From: Pseudonocardia sp. HH130629-09
Lineage (GTDB): Bacteria; Actinomycetota; Actinomycetes; Mycobacteriales; Pseudonocardiaceae
Direction: 5' to 3'
Length of the DNA: 64,000 nt
NCBI RefSeq assembly: GCF_001294645.1
Contig: NZ_CP011868.1
Location: 4,278,001 to 4,342,000 of the forward strand
The notes under the pieces: model-generated
Database searches by the model: none
What the model was told of the DNA's origin: nothing
Seen by the model: the letters and a program-made list of their open reading frames with translations, nothing else
In this document: positions 17,046-27,048 of the stretch, piece after piece
Layout of the letters: every line of letters begins with the position of its first letter
Numbering within the stretch: position 1 is the first letter of the stretch
Made by a program: the position numbers and the translations under genes

Positions 17046-18272
17046 CAGAATGCCACCGGCAGCGCGTGCACACCGTAGACGGCCATGTCGTCGCGGAACG
17101 CGATCTCCGAGTCCGGCACGGCGACCCGCAGTCCCGGGAAGCGCCGCAGCAGCGCCGGATAGGCGATCTGCAGCTCGAGGCGGGCCAGCGGCTGCCCGAG
17201 GCACTGGTGCACCCCGAACCCGAACGCGACGTGCCGGTTCGTCCCGCGGGACACGTCGACCTCGTCGGGGTGGGGCCACTGCCGCGGGTCGCGGTTGGCC
17301 GCCTCGGCGGCGAGCACCACGCCCTCCCCCGCCCGGATCGTGACGCCGCCGATCTCCAGGTCCTCGGTCGCGACCCGGCGACGGCCGATATGGGTGACGG
17401 TGAGGACCCGCAGCAGCTCCTCGACCGCGCCGCGGACCTGCGTGGCGTCGCCGTCGCGGACGGCGGCGAGCTGGTCGGGGTGGTGCAGCAGGGTCAGCGT
17501 GCCGAGGGCGATCATGTTCGCCGTCGTCTCGTGCCCGGCGACGAGCAGCAGCAGCGCCGAGGCGCTCGCCTCGTCGACGGTGAGGTCCCCGGCCGCGACC
17601 CGGGCGGCCATGCCGCCGAGCATGTCGTCGCGCGGCTCGGCCAGCCGGGCCCGGACGAGTCCGGCCAGATAGTCCTGCAGCGCGTCCGACGCCGCGGCCG
17701 AGGCCTCCGCGCCGGAGGTGAGGTCGACCATGATCCGGCTCTGGGCCTCGAAGAACGCGTGGTCGGCGTAGGGCACCCCGAGCAGGTGGCAGATCACCAG
17801 CGACGGCAGCGGCAGCGCGAACGCCTGCACCAGGTCGGTCGGGTTCTCCCCGGCCTCCATGCCGTCCAGCAGCTCGGTGACGGTCTGCTCGATCAGCGGC
17901 CGGAGGCGCTCGATGCGGCGCACGGTGAACTCGCCGATGAGCATCCGCCGGTGCCTTGCGTGCTCGGGACCGTCCATCATGATGAAGCTGCGGCGGCGCC
18001 CCTGGGACCGCACGTGTCGCGACCGCGAGGTGGCCGGGTAGCCCTCGCGGTCGGCGTCGGCGGACAGCCGCTCGTCGGCTAGCGCGGTGCGGACGTCGTC
18101 GTAGCGGGTGACGAGCCAGGGCGTGCTGCCGTCCCAGATCCGGACGCGGGCGACGCCCGACCCCCCCGGCGGGGCACTCGTCCTCACGGATGCGGGCGAG
18201 TTCGGCGGGCGGGTCGAAGGGGCACTCACGCGCCATCGGGTAGGTGGGCACGGGTTGGGTCACGGCGGTCAT
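17045..18272 (-). pseudogene. cytochrome P450 (CYP105-like), single-base frameshift
   Basis: Haem monooxygenase. The main frame has the I-helix LLLVAGHETTANMIALGTL, the ExxR pair in EELLR, and the haem loop FGFGVHQCLGQPLARLEL. The N-terminus (MTAVTQPVPTYPMARECPFD) is in another frame; the two join if one base is removed from a 7-C run at 18161-18167 (C on the plus strand). The repaired gene is exactly 409 codons. ATG 18272 has GGGAG 8 nt upstream. The shift may be a sequencing error, in which case the gene works with the downstream ferredoxin. CYP105-like P450s oxidise a wide range of small molecules; the substrate here is unknown. Confidence 0.85.
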
Positions 18273-18362
18273 CGGCATCACTCCCATCAGGGATGTTAGC
18301 AATGCACAGTTTCGTTTGCGCAACGATCTTTCCCGGGGAGCGACCCTCCCGGGAGACGCGAA

Positions 18363-18392
18363 CGGCCCCGTCCCGGGATCGGGACGGGGCCG
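18363..18392 (-). terminator. terminator of the tmRNA gene
   Basis: A 12-bp GC-rich stem (CGGCCCCGTCCC / GGGACGGGGCCG) with a 6-nt loop lies 8 nt beyond the tmRNA 3' end on the minus strand and is followed by GTTCGCGTCT. It also separates tmRNA from the P450 promoter. Confidence 0.75.
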
Positions 18393-18400
18393 CTGGGCGG

Positions 18401-18779
18401 TGGAGGTGCCGGGAATCGAACCCGGGTCCTCCGTCGGTTCACGAGGGCTTCTCCGTGCGCAGTCCGCTGTGTCTCTACTCGGATCCACCGGTCACGCGAA
18501 CAAGCCGGTGTGACGATCCCAGCCGCTGTTGGATGTCCCCTGCGGTTCCGCGGCCGAACCGCAGGGTGAGTCCCCTGAATGATGTCGGGACCCGGAGCGG
18601 GGACGCCTCCGGCCCGACAGCCCCTACCTGGTGATCAGGCAGCGAGCGCGTAAGCGCTCTGGGCAGTGCGACTGTTGTCGGCACTTGTTTTTTTGCGACG
18701 CATGGTTAACGAGATCATCGTCGCCTTCCTCGGCACGCTTCACCTCGATCAACGATCGGAGTCGAAACCGTTCACCCCC
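18401..18779 (-). ncRNA. ssrA: transfer-messenger RNA (tmRNA)
   Basis: A 379-nt tmRNA that rescues stalled ribosomes with SmpB. The tRNA-like ends pair (GGGGGTG at the 5' end with CACCTCC plus discriminator A), and the 5' region reads GGGGGTGAACGGTTTCGACT, the standard actinobacterial opening. The T-arm is GGGTTCGATTCCC. The tag frame ends with TGA at 18635-18637; from GCC at 18680-18682 it encodes ADNSRTAQSAYALAA. The resume codon is inferred from family pattern. smpB lies two genes upstream on the same strand. Confidence 0.95.
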
Positions 18780-18896
18780 TGGTCGGGTCCCGTGGGACCC
18801 GCGGTCCATCTGCATTCCGCCCAGACGTACCCGGGCGGACGCACAGCATAACGCCTCGCGCACGCCCGGACATTCCGGTTGCCGGTGGGTGGCGTG

Positions 18897-20156
18897 TCAC
18901 CCGGCCGCGACCTCGTAGGTGTGCCCCGCGGCGCGCAGCCGGTCGACCAGCACGTCCCCCAGCGCGGTGGCCGGGGTGAGGCAGCCCGCGCGGTCGGGCA
19001 GCGCGGACCCGCCCAGGGCCAGGGCGAGGCCCGCCTCGGCGAACATCACCGCGGTGGCCGCGTAGCCGGGGTCCCCGGGGCCGGACACCCGCACCCGGTA
19101 GCGACGCCCGGACTCGGTCTCGGCGCGGACGTCCATCCGGAACCAGCCGCGCTCGCGGGTCCGCTCCGACGGCCCGGCGCCCGGCGCGGGCAGCACCCGG
19201 TCGAGCAGCGGGCGGATCGGCCCGACCATGAACGCGCCGACCAGCGCGCCGAGTCCTGCGGTGACCACCGCCGCGGCGACCGCCCCGGACACCCCGCGCC
19301 CGCAGCCCTGCAGCTCGCCGTAGCGCAGGCCGCGGCCGTAGGCGTGGTCGAGCAGCGCGTTGGAGCGGCGCACGATCCGGGTGTTGTACGACGCCATCAC
19401 GAACGGGGCGGTCCAGGTGCCGTCCGGGAGCCGGGCCGGCGGCCCCGCGTCCGCGGGCTGCGACGGTGTCGGCTCGGCCGCGGGGTCGGGGCTCAGCGAG
19501 TGCGGACGGGCGGCCAGACGCCGGGCGTCGCGGTCGGTGCGGACGGTGTCCAGCTGCCCGCGCAGCGAGTCCACCGTGCCGCCGGAGACCCCGCCGCGCA
19601 TCGTCGCGACCGTGCGGACCTCGGTGAGCCCGCCGGCGCCGTCGGCCTGCGCGGCCCGGTGCGCGAGCCACACCCCCAGATCGGAGGGGACGGAGTCGTA
19701 GCCGCAGGAGTGCACGATCCGCGCACCGCTCGCGCGGGCGGTCTCGTGGAAGCGGTCGATCGCCTCGCGGACGAACAGCACCTCACCGGTGAGGTCGGCG
19801 TAGTGGGTACCGGCCTTCGCGCACGACCCGACCAGCCCCAGGCCGTACTTCGCGTACGGGCCGACCGTGCTCAGCACCACGCGCGCGCCCGCGGCGAGCC
19901 GGTCGGTCGCGGCCGGGTCGGCGGCGTCGGCGACGATCAGCGGCCAGTCCCGGGCCGACCCCGGCAGCGCGGCCCGGGTCGCGGCGAGCTTGGCCTCCGA
20001 ACGCCCGGCCAGCGCGATGCGCACCCCGGGCGGGGCGTGCTCGGCGACGTGGCGGGCGATGAGGCCGCCGACGAAACCGGTCGCGCCGTAGAGGGCGATG
20101 TCGACCGGGTCACCCGGGGCGGCCCCTCCGGTCGGGTCGTGCTGCGGGCTGACCAT
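18897..20156 (-). CDS. saccharopine dehydrogenase-like / trans-acting enoyl reductase family protein
   Basis: A 419-residue NAD(P)-dependent oxidoreductase-like protein. The Rossmann start is IALYGATGFVGGLIARHVAE, followed by VVLSTVGPYAKYG and HYADLTGEVLFVREAIDRFH, the latter being characteristic of the mycobacterial trans-acting enoyl reductase group. The VHSCGYDSVPSDLG motif is also conserved there. In mycobacteria some members reduce lipid intermediates; the substrate here is unknown. The ATG directly follows the TAG of the upstream amidohydrolase, so the two are co-transcribed with smpB. Confidence 0.85.
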   Translation of the reverse strand: MVSPQHDPTGGAAPGDPVDIALYGATGFVGGLIARHVAEHAPPGVRIALAGRSEAKLAATRAALPGSARDWPLIVADAADPAATDRLAAGARVVLSTVGPYAKYGLGLVGSCAKAGTHYADLTGEVLFVREAIDRFHETARASGARIVHSCGYDSVPSDLGVWLAHRAAQADGAGGLTEVRTVATMRGGVSGGTVDSLRGQLDTVRTDRDARRLAARPHSLSPDPAAEPTPSQPADAGPPARLPDGTWTAPFVMASYNTRIVRRSNALLDHAYGRGLRYGELQGCGRGVSGAVAAAVVTAGLGALVGAFMVGPIRPLLDRVLPAPGAGPSERTRERGWFRMDVRAETESGRRYRVRVSGPGDPGYAATAVMFAEAGLALALGGSALPDRAGCLTPATALGDVLVDRLRAAGHTYEVAAG

Positions 20157-21080
20157 CTAGGAACTCCTCGTGTCGTCGACGCCCAGCAGCGCGGCCGGGG
20201 CGTCGTGCAGGACCGAGCGCAGGAACGCCGTGCCGAGGCGGGGTTCGGCGGCGGCCCAGTCGGCGATGGCGGCGAGCTGCTCGGCGTAGGCGTAGGGGAT
20301 GTTGGGGAAGTCGGTGCCGAGCACGATCCGGCCCGGGTACTCGGCCAGGCGCGCCGGCCAGTCCGACGGCAGCGGGGAGAGCCGCTGGGAGAACGCGGTG
20401 CCGACCATCGTCGTGTCGAGCACCAGGTTCGGGAACCGGTCGAGCAGCTCCAGCGCACCCCGGAAGTCCGGCATGCCCGCGTGGGCGAGCACGATCCGCA
20501 GGTCCGGGTGGGCCTCGAGCACCTCGGCGAAGATCTGCAGCCCGGTGTACTCGCCGGGGATCGGCCCGTCGCCGCAGTGCACGACCGCGGGGACACCCGC
20601 GTCGGCGAGCAGCCCCCAGGCGTCGCGCAGCAGGGGGTCGCGCGGGTCGAACCCGCCGACCTGGACGTGCACCTTGACCAGCCGCGACCCGTCGGAGACG
20701 GCACGGCCGAGGTAGTCCACGACCGAGGGCTCCGGGTAGAGGGTCGCGGTACGCACCGCACGCGGGTGGCCGTCGGCGAACTCGCCCGCCCAGCCGGTGA
20801 GCCACTCCCCCATGCCCGGCTTGTGCGGGTAGGTCAGCGGGGCGAATGCGAGCACGCCGAGCCGCTCCAGGACGGCATAGCGCTCGTCCTCGGGCAGGCG
20901 GTAGTGCACCGGCCACGGGGTGCCGTAGTGGGTCTCGGCGGCGTCGAAGTAGGCCCAGACCTTGTCGAGCATCCGCTGGGGCAGGAAGTGCACGTGCACG
21001 TCGACCAGGCCGGGCAGGCCCAGCTCGGCGGTCCAGCGAGGCACGTCGGCGTCGTCGACCGGCGGGACGGGAAGATCCAC
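20157..21080 (-). CDS. amidohydrolase family protein (TIM-barrel)
   Basis: A 307-residue metal-dependent hydrolase/decarboxylase of the amidohydrolase-2 family. Metal-ligand motifs visible: VDVHVHFLP near the N-terminus, VVHCGDGP in the middle, ILAHAGMPDF, and LGTDFPN near the C-terminus. Relatives act on carboxylates such as aromatic breakdown intermediates. The substrate cannot be told from sequence. It lies 25 bp after smpB and abuts the reductase-like gene, indicating one transcript. Confidence 0.85.
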   Translation of the reverse strand: MDLPVPPVDDADVPRWTAELGLPGLVDVHVHFLPQRMLDKVWAYFDAAETHYGTPWPVHYRLPEDERYAVLERLGVLAFAPLTYPHKPGMGEWLTGWAGEFADGHPRAVRTATLYPEPSVVDYLGRAVSDGSRLVKVHVQVGGFDPRDPLLRDAWGLLADAGVPAVVHCGDGPIPGEYTGLQIFAEVLEAHPDLRIVLAHAGMPDFRGALELLDRFPNLVLDTTMVGTAFSQRLSPLPSDWPARLAEYPGRIVLGTDFPNIPYAYAEQLAAIADWAAAEPRLGTAFLRSVLHDAPAALLGVDDTRSS

Positions 21081-21105
21081 GGCCCCACCCTAGGCGGGCC
21101 GTGGC

Positions 21106-21594
21106 TCAGCCGCGCAGGTCCCGGGCCCGCCCCTTGGCCGCGCGGCCGACGGCGCGCGCGATCTCCTTCTGCGCGTCCTTCTTGGCCAGGTCGCGGCGCT
21201 TGTCGTAGTCCTTCTTGCCCTTGGCCAGTGCGATCTCGCACTTGACCTTGCCGTCGTTGAAGTACAGCGACAGCGGCACCAGGGTGAGCCCGCCCTCGCG
21301 GGTCTTGCCCATCAGCCGGTCGATCTCGCCGCGGTGGAGCAGCAGCTTGCGGGTGCGGCGCGGCTCGTGGTTGGTCCAGCTGCCGCGCACGTACTCCGGG
21401 ATGTGCAGGTTGCGCAGGAAGATCTCGCCGTCGTCGATCGTGGCGAAGGCGTCGACCAGCGACGCCCGGCCCAGACGGAGGCTCTTCACCTCGGTCCCCT
21501 TGAGCGCGACCCCGGCCTCGAACTCCTCCAGGATCGCGTAGTCGTGCCGGGCCCGACGGTTCTGCGCGATCACCTTCCGGCCCTGTTCCTTCAC
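21106..21594 (-). CDS. smpB: SsrA-binding protein SmpB
   Basis: A 162-residue RNA-binding protein that carries tmRNA to stalled ribosomes. It has the full SmpB core: [46 protein letters not shown], the [14 protein letters not shown] segment, and the basic C-terminal tail ([19 protein letters not shown]). It is on the same strand as ftsEX upstream and ssrA downstream, but a divergent NAD(P)-binding gene separates it from ftsX. Confidence 0.98.
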   Translation of the reverse strand: MKEQGRKVIAQNRRARHDYAILEEFEAGVALKGTEVKSLRLGRASLVDAFATIDDGEIFLRNLHIPEYVRGSWTNHEPRRTRKLLLHRGEIDRLMGKTREGGLTLVPLSLYFNDGKVKCEIALAKGKKDYDKRRDLAKKDAQKEIARAVGRAAKGRARDLRG

Positions 21595-21644
21595 CCCACC
21601 AGCCTACCCGCGGTGCGCCACCGGCATCCGACCGCAGCGTCGCC

Positions 21645-21707
21645 AGAGCAGTGCTCTTGCACATCGGCGACGCCGCGTGCAGACTCTTCGCGAGAGCAGT
21701 GCTCTCG
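21645..21707. promoter_or_regulatory. two perfect palindromic operators (AGAGCAGTGCTCT)
   Basis: AGAGCAGTGCTCT at 21645-21657 and the longer CGAGAGCAGTGCTCTCG at 21691-21707 are perfect palindromes, 48 bp centre to centre, upstream of the NAD(P)-binding gene. They look like TetR- or MarR-family operators. No such regulator gene is adjacent, so it must act from elsewhere. Confidence 0.7.
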
Positions 21708-21736
21708 TATCGGACCAATGATCGCAGGAGGCGGGC

Positions 21737-22643
21737 ATGACGACGACGGTGCTGGTGACCGGGGCGACCGGTGGGATCGGCGGGCACCTGCTGACCGCGC
21801 TGGCCGGCCGGGATGTGACCGTGCGGGCGCTGGTCCGCGATCCCGACCGCCTCGCCGGTGCCGGTGCCGGTGCCGGCGTCGGCGTCGGGGTCGAGGTCGT
21901 GCGGGGCGACCTGCGCGACCCGGGCGCCGTCGCCGCGGCGCTGCACGGGGTCGACGCGGCGTTCCTCAACTCCCCCTCGGCTCCGGACGCTGCGACGACC
22001 CAGATCGCGGTGGCCGACGCCGCCGCGACCGCCGGGGTGAACCGGCTGGTGCTGCTGTCCCAGTTCGCGGCGCGGGTGGACTCCCCGGTGCGGTTCCTAC
22101 GCTGGCACGCCGCGGTGGAACAGCACGTCCGCGACCTGGGCATCGGCCACGTGGTGCTGCGGCCGAACCTGTTCCTGCAGGGCCTGCTGGCCTTCGCCCC
22201 CCCTGGTCGCGGCGACCGGCCGGTTCGGCGCCCCGATCGGCGACGCCGCGGTGAGCGCGATCGACGTGCGCGACGTCACCGACGCCGCCGCGGCGGTGCT
22301 CACCGGCGCCGGACCCGACGGCGCGGTGCACGACCTGACCGGACCGCGTGCCGTCACCCACGCCGAGATCGCGGCGGCCCTGGCCGAGGCGACCGGGCAC
22401 CCGGTGTCGTTCGACGACCTCACCCCGGAGGCGTTCGCCACCGCCCTGGACGGGGTGCTGCCACCCTGGCAGGCCGCGGGACTGGTCGAGGACTACGCCC
22501 ACTACGCGCGCGGCGAGGCGGCCCGGGTGGACGACGCCGTCGCCGTCCTCACCGGCCACCCGGGCCGCACCCTGGAGGAGTTCGCCCGCGACCACGCCGC
22601 GGCGTTCGCCCCCGCGTGGCTGAGCGCTCAGACCTTCACGTAG
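21737..22643 (+). pseudogene. NmrA/SDR-type NAD(P)-binding protein, single-base frameshift
   Basis: Atypical short-chain dehydrogenase of the NmrA group. The Rossmann motif VLVTGATGGIGGHLLTAL opens the protein, then FLNSPSAPDAATTQIAV and LGIGHVVLRPNLFLQGLL. After LLAFAP the frame is lost at a 7-C run (22197-22203); removing one C joins it to LVAATGRFGAPIGDAAVSAI and the conserved C-terminal half. The repaired gene is exactly 302 codons. GGAGG lies just before ATG 21737. The last 16 bp overlap ftsX tail to tail. Twin palindromes upstream suggest tight repression, perhaps induced by an electrophile or drug. Confidence 0.85.
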
Positions 22644-23530
22644 GCCCGCAGCGTCACGTACCCGGTGATCCCCGCGACGAGCGCACCGGTGGGCACGAGC
22701 AGCGCCGAGACCACCAGCACGTCGGTGATCCGGACCGGCGGGATCACCCCGGCCTGCCCCATCGCGGCGAACAGGTCGTCGACGACGGCGTACTTGGCCG
22801 CGACCAGACCGATCCCGGCGAGCGCCCCGCCGACGGCACCGGCGATGGCGGCCTCGACCAGGAACGGCAGCTGTGTGGTCCAGCGCGTCGCCCCGACCAG
22901 GCGCATCACGCCGACCTCCGTGCGCCGCATGAACGCCGACACCTGGACCGTGTTGGAGATCAGCAGGATCGCCGCGAGCGCCTGCACGACGGCGAGTGCG
23001 AACGCCACGTTGCGCACCCCGTTCAGGAAGTCGAACAGGGTCCCGACGACGTCGCGCTGGTCGATCACCCCGCGCACCCCGGGCCTGCCCTCGACGGCGG
23101 CCCGGGCGGCCGCGGCGCCCGCCTGCTGGTCGGTGAGGGTGACCCGCAGGGTGGCGGGCAGCGACTGCGGCCGGGCGACGTCGGCGACCGACTGCCCGGC
23201 GAACAGCTCGCGGAAGCGGGTGTAGGCCTGCTGCTGGGACTCGAACGTGACCCCGCCGACGCCCGGGGCGGCCTCCAGCGCGCTGCGCAGCGACGCGCAC
23301 GTCGGCCCGCTGCAGTCGGGATCGGTCTCCGAGACGTCCGGGGTGAGCGCCACCTGGATCTCGAGCCGGTTCGTGTAGAGCGCGGAGATGTCGTCGATGG
23401 TGCGCAGCACGAGCAGGCCCGCACCGACCGACATCAGGGTGACCGCGGTGGTCAGCACCATCGCGACGGTCATCGTGACGTTGCGGCGCAGGCCGGAGGA
23501 GACCTCACGGGTGAGCAGGGCGGGGCGCAT
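22628..23530 (-). CDS. ftsX: cell division protein FtsX
   Basis: A 300-residue permease-like membrane protein that, with FtsE, controls peptidoglycan hydrolases at the septum. It opens with FLGEVSSGLRRN-like residues (here LLTREVSSGLRRNVTMTVAM), has one N-terminal helix, a large extracytoplasmic domain (about 45-170) and three C-terminal helices, including the FtsX motif FMRRTEVGVMRLVGAT. Its ATG directly follows the ftsE stop codon. Confidence 0.96.
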   Translation of the reverse strand: MRPALLTREVSSGLRRNVTMTVAMVLTTAVTLMSVGAGLLVLRTIDDISALYTNRLEIQVALTPDVSETDPDCSGPTCASLRSALEAAPGVGGVTFESQQQAYTRFRELFAGQSVADVARPQSLPATLRVTLTDQQAGAAAARAAVEGRPGVRGVIDQRDVVGTLFDFLNGVRNVAFALAVVQALAAILLISNTVQVSAFMRRTEVGVMRLVGATRWTTQLPFLVEAAIAGAVGGALAGIGLVAAKYAVVDDLFAAMGQAGVIPPVRITDVLVVSALLVPTGALVAGITGYVTLRAYVKV

Positions 23531-24220
<690 letters not shown>

Positions 24221-24272
24221 GGAGCGGGACGGTACCGCCGCCCGGAGTGCACGGGCGGTGACGACACGCCCG

Positions 24273-24755
24273 TCAGTCCGGTCCGGCGACGACCGGGGCC
24301 CGCGACGGGTCGAGCGCACCGGCGAGCCGGTCCAGGACCGGGGCCGCCGCCCGCAGCGTGACGGCGTCGGCGTCGTCGAGGTCGTCGAGGGCAACCCGGA
24401 TCTGCCGCGACCACGCCGCGTCCAGCAGCTCCCGGTGCCGGGCGGCCCGCGCCGTGGGGTGGAGCAGGGCACGACGACCGTCGGCCGGGTCGGTCCGGCG
24501 CTCCACGAGGTCACGTTCGACCAGCGACCGGACGGTGGTGCTGACGTTGCTGGCCTGCAGGCCGAGCCCGCGCGCCACCGTCGAGACGGGATGCCCGGGA
24601 CGCGCGGAGACCCACCGCAGGACCTCGTGCTCGGACCCGGTGATCGCGTCCAGCCCGACCGCGCGCTCCCCCGCCGCCCGCAGCGCGCGTGACAGATCGT
24701 GCACGGCGTCCACCAGCGCCGCCCAGTCGTCGTCACGCTCCTTGACCTCGGCCAC
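24273..24755 (-). CDS. MarR family transcriptional regulator
   Basis: A 160-residue winged-helix regulator: [60 protein letters not shown]. It is divergent from a Bcr/CflA-type drug exporter, the classic arrangement for a repressor released by the drug. The 65-bp spacer is AT-rich against its surroundings. Confidence 0.9.
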   Translation of the reverse strand: MAEVKERDDDWAALVDAVHDLSRALRAAGERAVGLDAITGSEHEVLRWVSARPGHPVSTVARGLGLQASNVSTTVRSLVERDLVERRTDPADGRRALLHPTARAARHRELLDAAWSRQIRVALDDLDDADAVTLRAAAPVLDRLAGALDPSRAPVVAGPD

Positions 24756-24777
24756 AGAGGCGATACTACGCGACAGT

Positions 24778-24800
24778 TCATATATATCCTCATAGGTAAT
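24778..24800. promoter_or_regulatory. candidate MarR operator/promoter
   Basis: An AT-rich island (TCATATATATCCTCATAGG) lies between the divergent MarR and MFS genes, with a short CCT-CAT-AGG dyad. Position and composition suggest overlapping promoters and operator. The dyad is weak, so this is tentative. Confidence 0.35.
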
Positions 24801-24820
24801 CGTCGCCGGAGAGGACGGTC

Positions 24821-26041
24821 ATGACCGTGGGTACCGAGCAGGCCGCGCCGAGGACGGTGCGGGGCCGCACCGTTCCGGACGGTGTGTGGATCAGCGTCCT
24901 CGCGCTGCTGACGGCCGTGGCGCCGCTGGCCACCGACATGTACCTGCCGGTGCTGCCGACCGTGGCGGCCGAGCTGGGGGCGTCGGCGTCGGCGTCGCAG
25001 CTGACCCTGACCGCGTTCCTGGTGGGGCTGGCCGTCGGGCAGCTGGTGATCGGCCCGCTCTCCGACAGCTGGGGGCGGCGACGCCTGGTCGTCGCCGGCA
25101 CCGTGCTGCTGTTCGTCGCGTGCCTGGCGAGCGCGGTCGCGCCGTCGGTCGCGGTGCTCGTCGTCGCCCGGGTCCTGCAGGGCTTCGGCGGGGCGGCCGG
25201 CCTGGTGCTGAGCCGCGCGATGATCTCCGACCGCACCACCGGTGCGCGGACCGCGCAGCTGTTCTCGCTGATGATGGCGATCAACGGGATCGCGCCGGTG
25301 GTGGCCCCGGTGATCGGCAGCTCGCTCGGTGGGGTGGTCGGCTGGCGGGGCATCTTCGTGGTGCTGGCCGGGCTGGCGCTGCTGATGCTGGTGTCGTCGC
25401 TGGTCGCGGTGCACGAGACGTTGCCGGTCACGGCCCGCAGCACCGGCGGTGTGCGACGGACCTTCGCCGACGTCGGCGCGCTCCTGCGCCGCCGTCGCTA
25501 CGTCGGCTACGTGCTGGCCTTCGCCACGGCGTTCTCGATGATGTTCGCCTACATCTCCGGGTCGCCGTTCGTGCTGCAGCAGACCCTCGGCCTCTCGACG
25601 ACGCAGTACGCCCTCGCCTTCGGGGCGAACGCGGCCGGCCTGGTGCTGGGCAACGTCGTCAGTAGCCGGCTCGCCGCGCGGATCGCCCCACGGCGCCAGC
25701 TCGTGACGGCCGTCGGCGGACTGGTGGTGCTGTGCGCGGCCCTGCTGGTCGTCGTGCTGCTGGGAGCGGCGCGCTGGCCGGTGCTGGTACTGCTGTTCGC
25801 GACGCTGACGACGCTGGGCTTCGTGATGGGCAACAGCGCGGCGCTGGCCACCGGTGAGGTCCGCGACCGCGCCGGGGCCGGCTCGGCCCTGCTGGGGGCC
25901 ACCCAGTTCGGCCTCGGGGCCCTGGTCTCGCCGCTGGTCGGGTCGAGCGCGACGGCGATGGCCGTGACCATGCTGACCGCGGCCGCGCTCTCCGCCGTGT
26001 CGCTCGCCGCCCTGACCCGCGGGGGGACCGCGGCCGACTGA
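24821..26041 (+). CDS. Bcr/CflA family multidrug MFS exporter
   Basis: A 406-residue proton-driven exporter with 12 predicted helices. Motifs include [20 protein letters not shown] in helix 1, [19 protein letters not shown] (MFS motif A) and [20 protein letters not shown], all typical of Bcr/CflA pumps for drugs such as chloramphenicol or bicyclomycin. The substrate is not predictable. Divergent MarR gene next door. Confidence 0.92.
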   Translation: MTVGTEQAAPRTVRGRTVPDGVWISVLALLTAVAPLATDMYLPVLPTVAAELGASASASQLTLTAFLVGLAVGQLVIGPLSDSWGRRRLVVAGTVLLFVACLASAVAPSVAVLVVARVLQGFGGAAGLVLSRAMISDRTTGARTAQLFSLMMAINGIAPVVAPVIGSSLGGVVGWRGIFVVLAGLALLMLVSSLVAVHETLPVTARSTGGVRRTFADVGALLRRRRYVGYVLAFATAFSMMFAYISGSPFVLQQTLGLSTTQYALAFGANAAGLVLGNVVSSRLAARIAPRRQLVTAVGGLVVLCAALLVVVLLGAARWPVLVLLFATLTTLGFVMGNSAALATGEVRDRAGAGSALLGATQFGLGALVSPLVGSSATAMAVTMLTAAALSAVSLAALTRGGTAAD

Positions 26042-26141
26042 GCCCCGCCCGGGCTCGCCCGCGGCACCGCCCCGCCGCGCCGCCCCGCCGCACCGCCGAC
26101 CCGCCGCACCGCCGACCGACCCGCCGCGCGTCGGACGCGCG

Positions 26142-26199
26142 CCGAGATGCAGCTCAGCGGAAGTTGTCGATCTCTGCGGCCCGCTGAGGTGCATCTCGG
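26142..26199. repeat. long inverted repeat between convergent genes
   Basis: CCGAGATGCAGCTCAGCGG at 26142-26160 pairs with CCGCTGAGGTGCATCTCGG at 26181-26199 (one mismatch, 20-nt loop). It sits between the 3' ends of the MFS and lipoprotein genes. It could be a bidirectional terminator or a member of a dispersed palindrome family. There is no T-tract. The DNA just before it (26085-26130) is a run of CCGCC-type repeats. No gene is visible in 26042-26286. Confidence 0.7.
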
Positions 26200-26286
26200 T
26201 GCACCGCGACCGCCCCGGGGCGCGGCGCAGACCGCGACACGCACCTCGCGAGACGCGAGGCGGGCGACGGGACGCGGGGAGCGTCG

Positions 26287-27048
26287 TCAGGGGGCGGTGA
26301 TCTCCACCGGCAGCCCGGGGTCGGCGAACGAGACCGTGACCGCGCCCGGGACGGCGGCGCCGGCGGTCCGCGTCCCGGTGGCCAGGGCCTGCGGCTCCAG
26401 ACGCAGCCGGAGCAGCCGTCCGCGGTCGGCGGGGGCGGCGTCGGGGGCGCCGAGCCAGGCGGTGAACCGCGGGGTCGGCGAGACCAGACCGGCGAGCTCG
26501 TCGAGACGGGTCCCGACCGCCGGGTCCGGGGCACCGGCCCGTGCGGCGGCGAGGTCCACGGACCCGGTGTAGGTCGTCGCGGCGACGCCGTCGACGTCGG
26601 TGGTCCCCGGCGCGGCGACGACGTCGCGCAGGCCGGGGGCGGCGTGCAGCATCCCGCCGACGGCGCCGACCGGGACGAGCCCCGTGGACAGCGGCTGCCA
26701 GCGGTCGCTCCCACCGAAGCGGACCCAGGCACGGTCGTCGAGCACCCTGACCTGGGCGCCACGGGTGCCCAGGGCCACGGTGAGGTCCGCGGCGAACGGG
26801 GTGAAGCGAGCAGGGCCGGAGGCACGCACCGGGCCGGTGACCGAGTCCAGCTCGACGTCGACCCGCGCCGACCCGGCGTCGACGAGCGCGGTGCCCGCCG
26901 CGGCCACGGCGTCCTGGGCCGAGGGTGCGGCGACGGCCGCGGGCGGGGCACCGTCCGCGGCAGGCTCCTGGGCACCGCCGGTGCACCCGGCGAGCGCGAG
27001 CAGGACGAGCGCGCCGCAGGCGGCGGCCGCGCGACGACCCCGGCTCAC
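26287..27048 (-). CDS. lipoprotein, LppX/LprAFG-like
   Basis: A 253-residue exported lipoprotein. The signal peptide ends in the lipobox LALAGC, followed by an Ala/Pro-rich linker. The body (about 45-253) has the beta-rich pattern of LppX/LprG-type lipid-binding lipoproteins ([33 protein letters not shown]). Family members carry lipids or glycolipids to the cell surface. GTG 27048 overlaps the prfB stop by 4 bp, so the two are co-transcribed. Confidence 0.75.
   Translation of the reverse strand: MSRGRRAAAACGALVLLALAGCTGGAQEPAADGAPPAAVAAPSAQDAVAAAGTALVDAGSARVDVELDSVTGPVRASGPARFTPFAADLTVALGTRGAQVRVLDDRAWVRFGGSDRWQPLSTGLVPVGAVGGMLHAAPGLRDVVAAPGTTDVDGVAATTYTGSVDLAAARAGAPDPAVGTRLDELAGLVSPTPRFTAWLGAPDAAPADRGRLLRLRLEPQALATGTRTAGAAVPGAVTVSFADPGLPVEITAP

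Noticed and set aside
18244-18513. Plus-strand frame across the P450 start and tmRNA 3' end
   Set aside because: It is antisense to both and its C-terminal half is tmRNA sequence.
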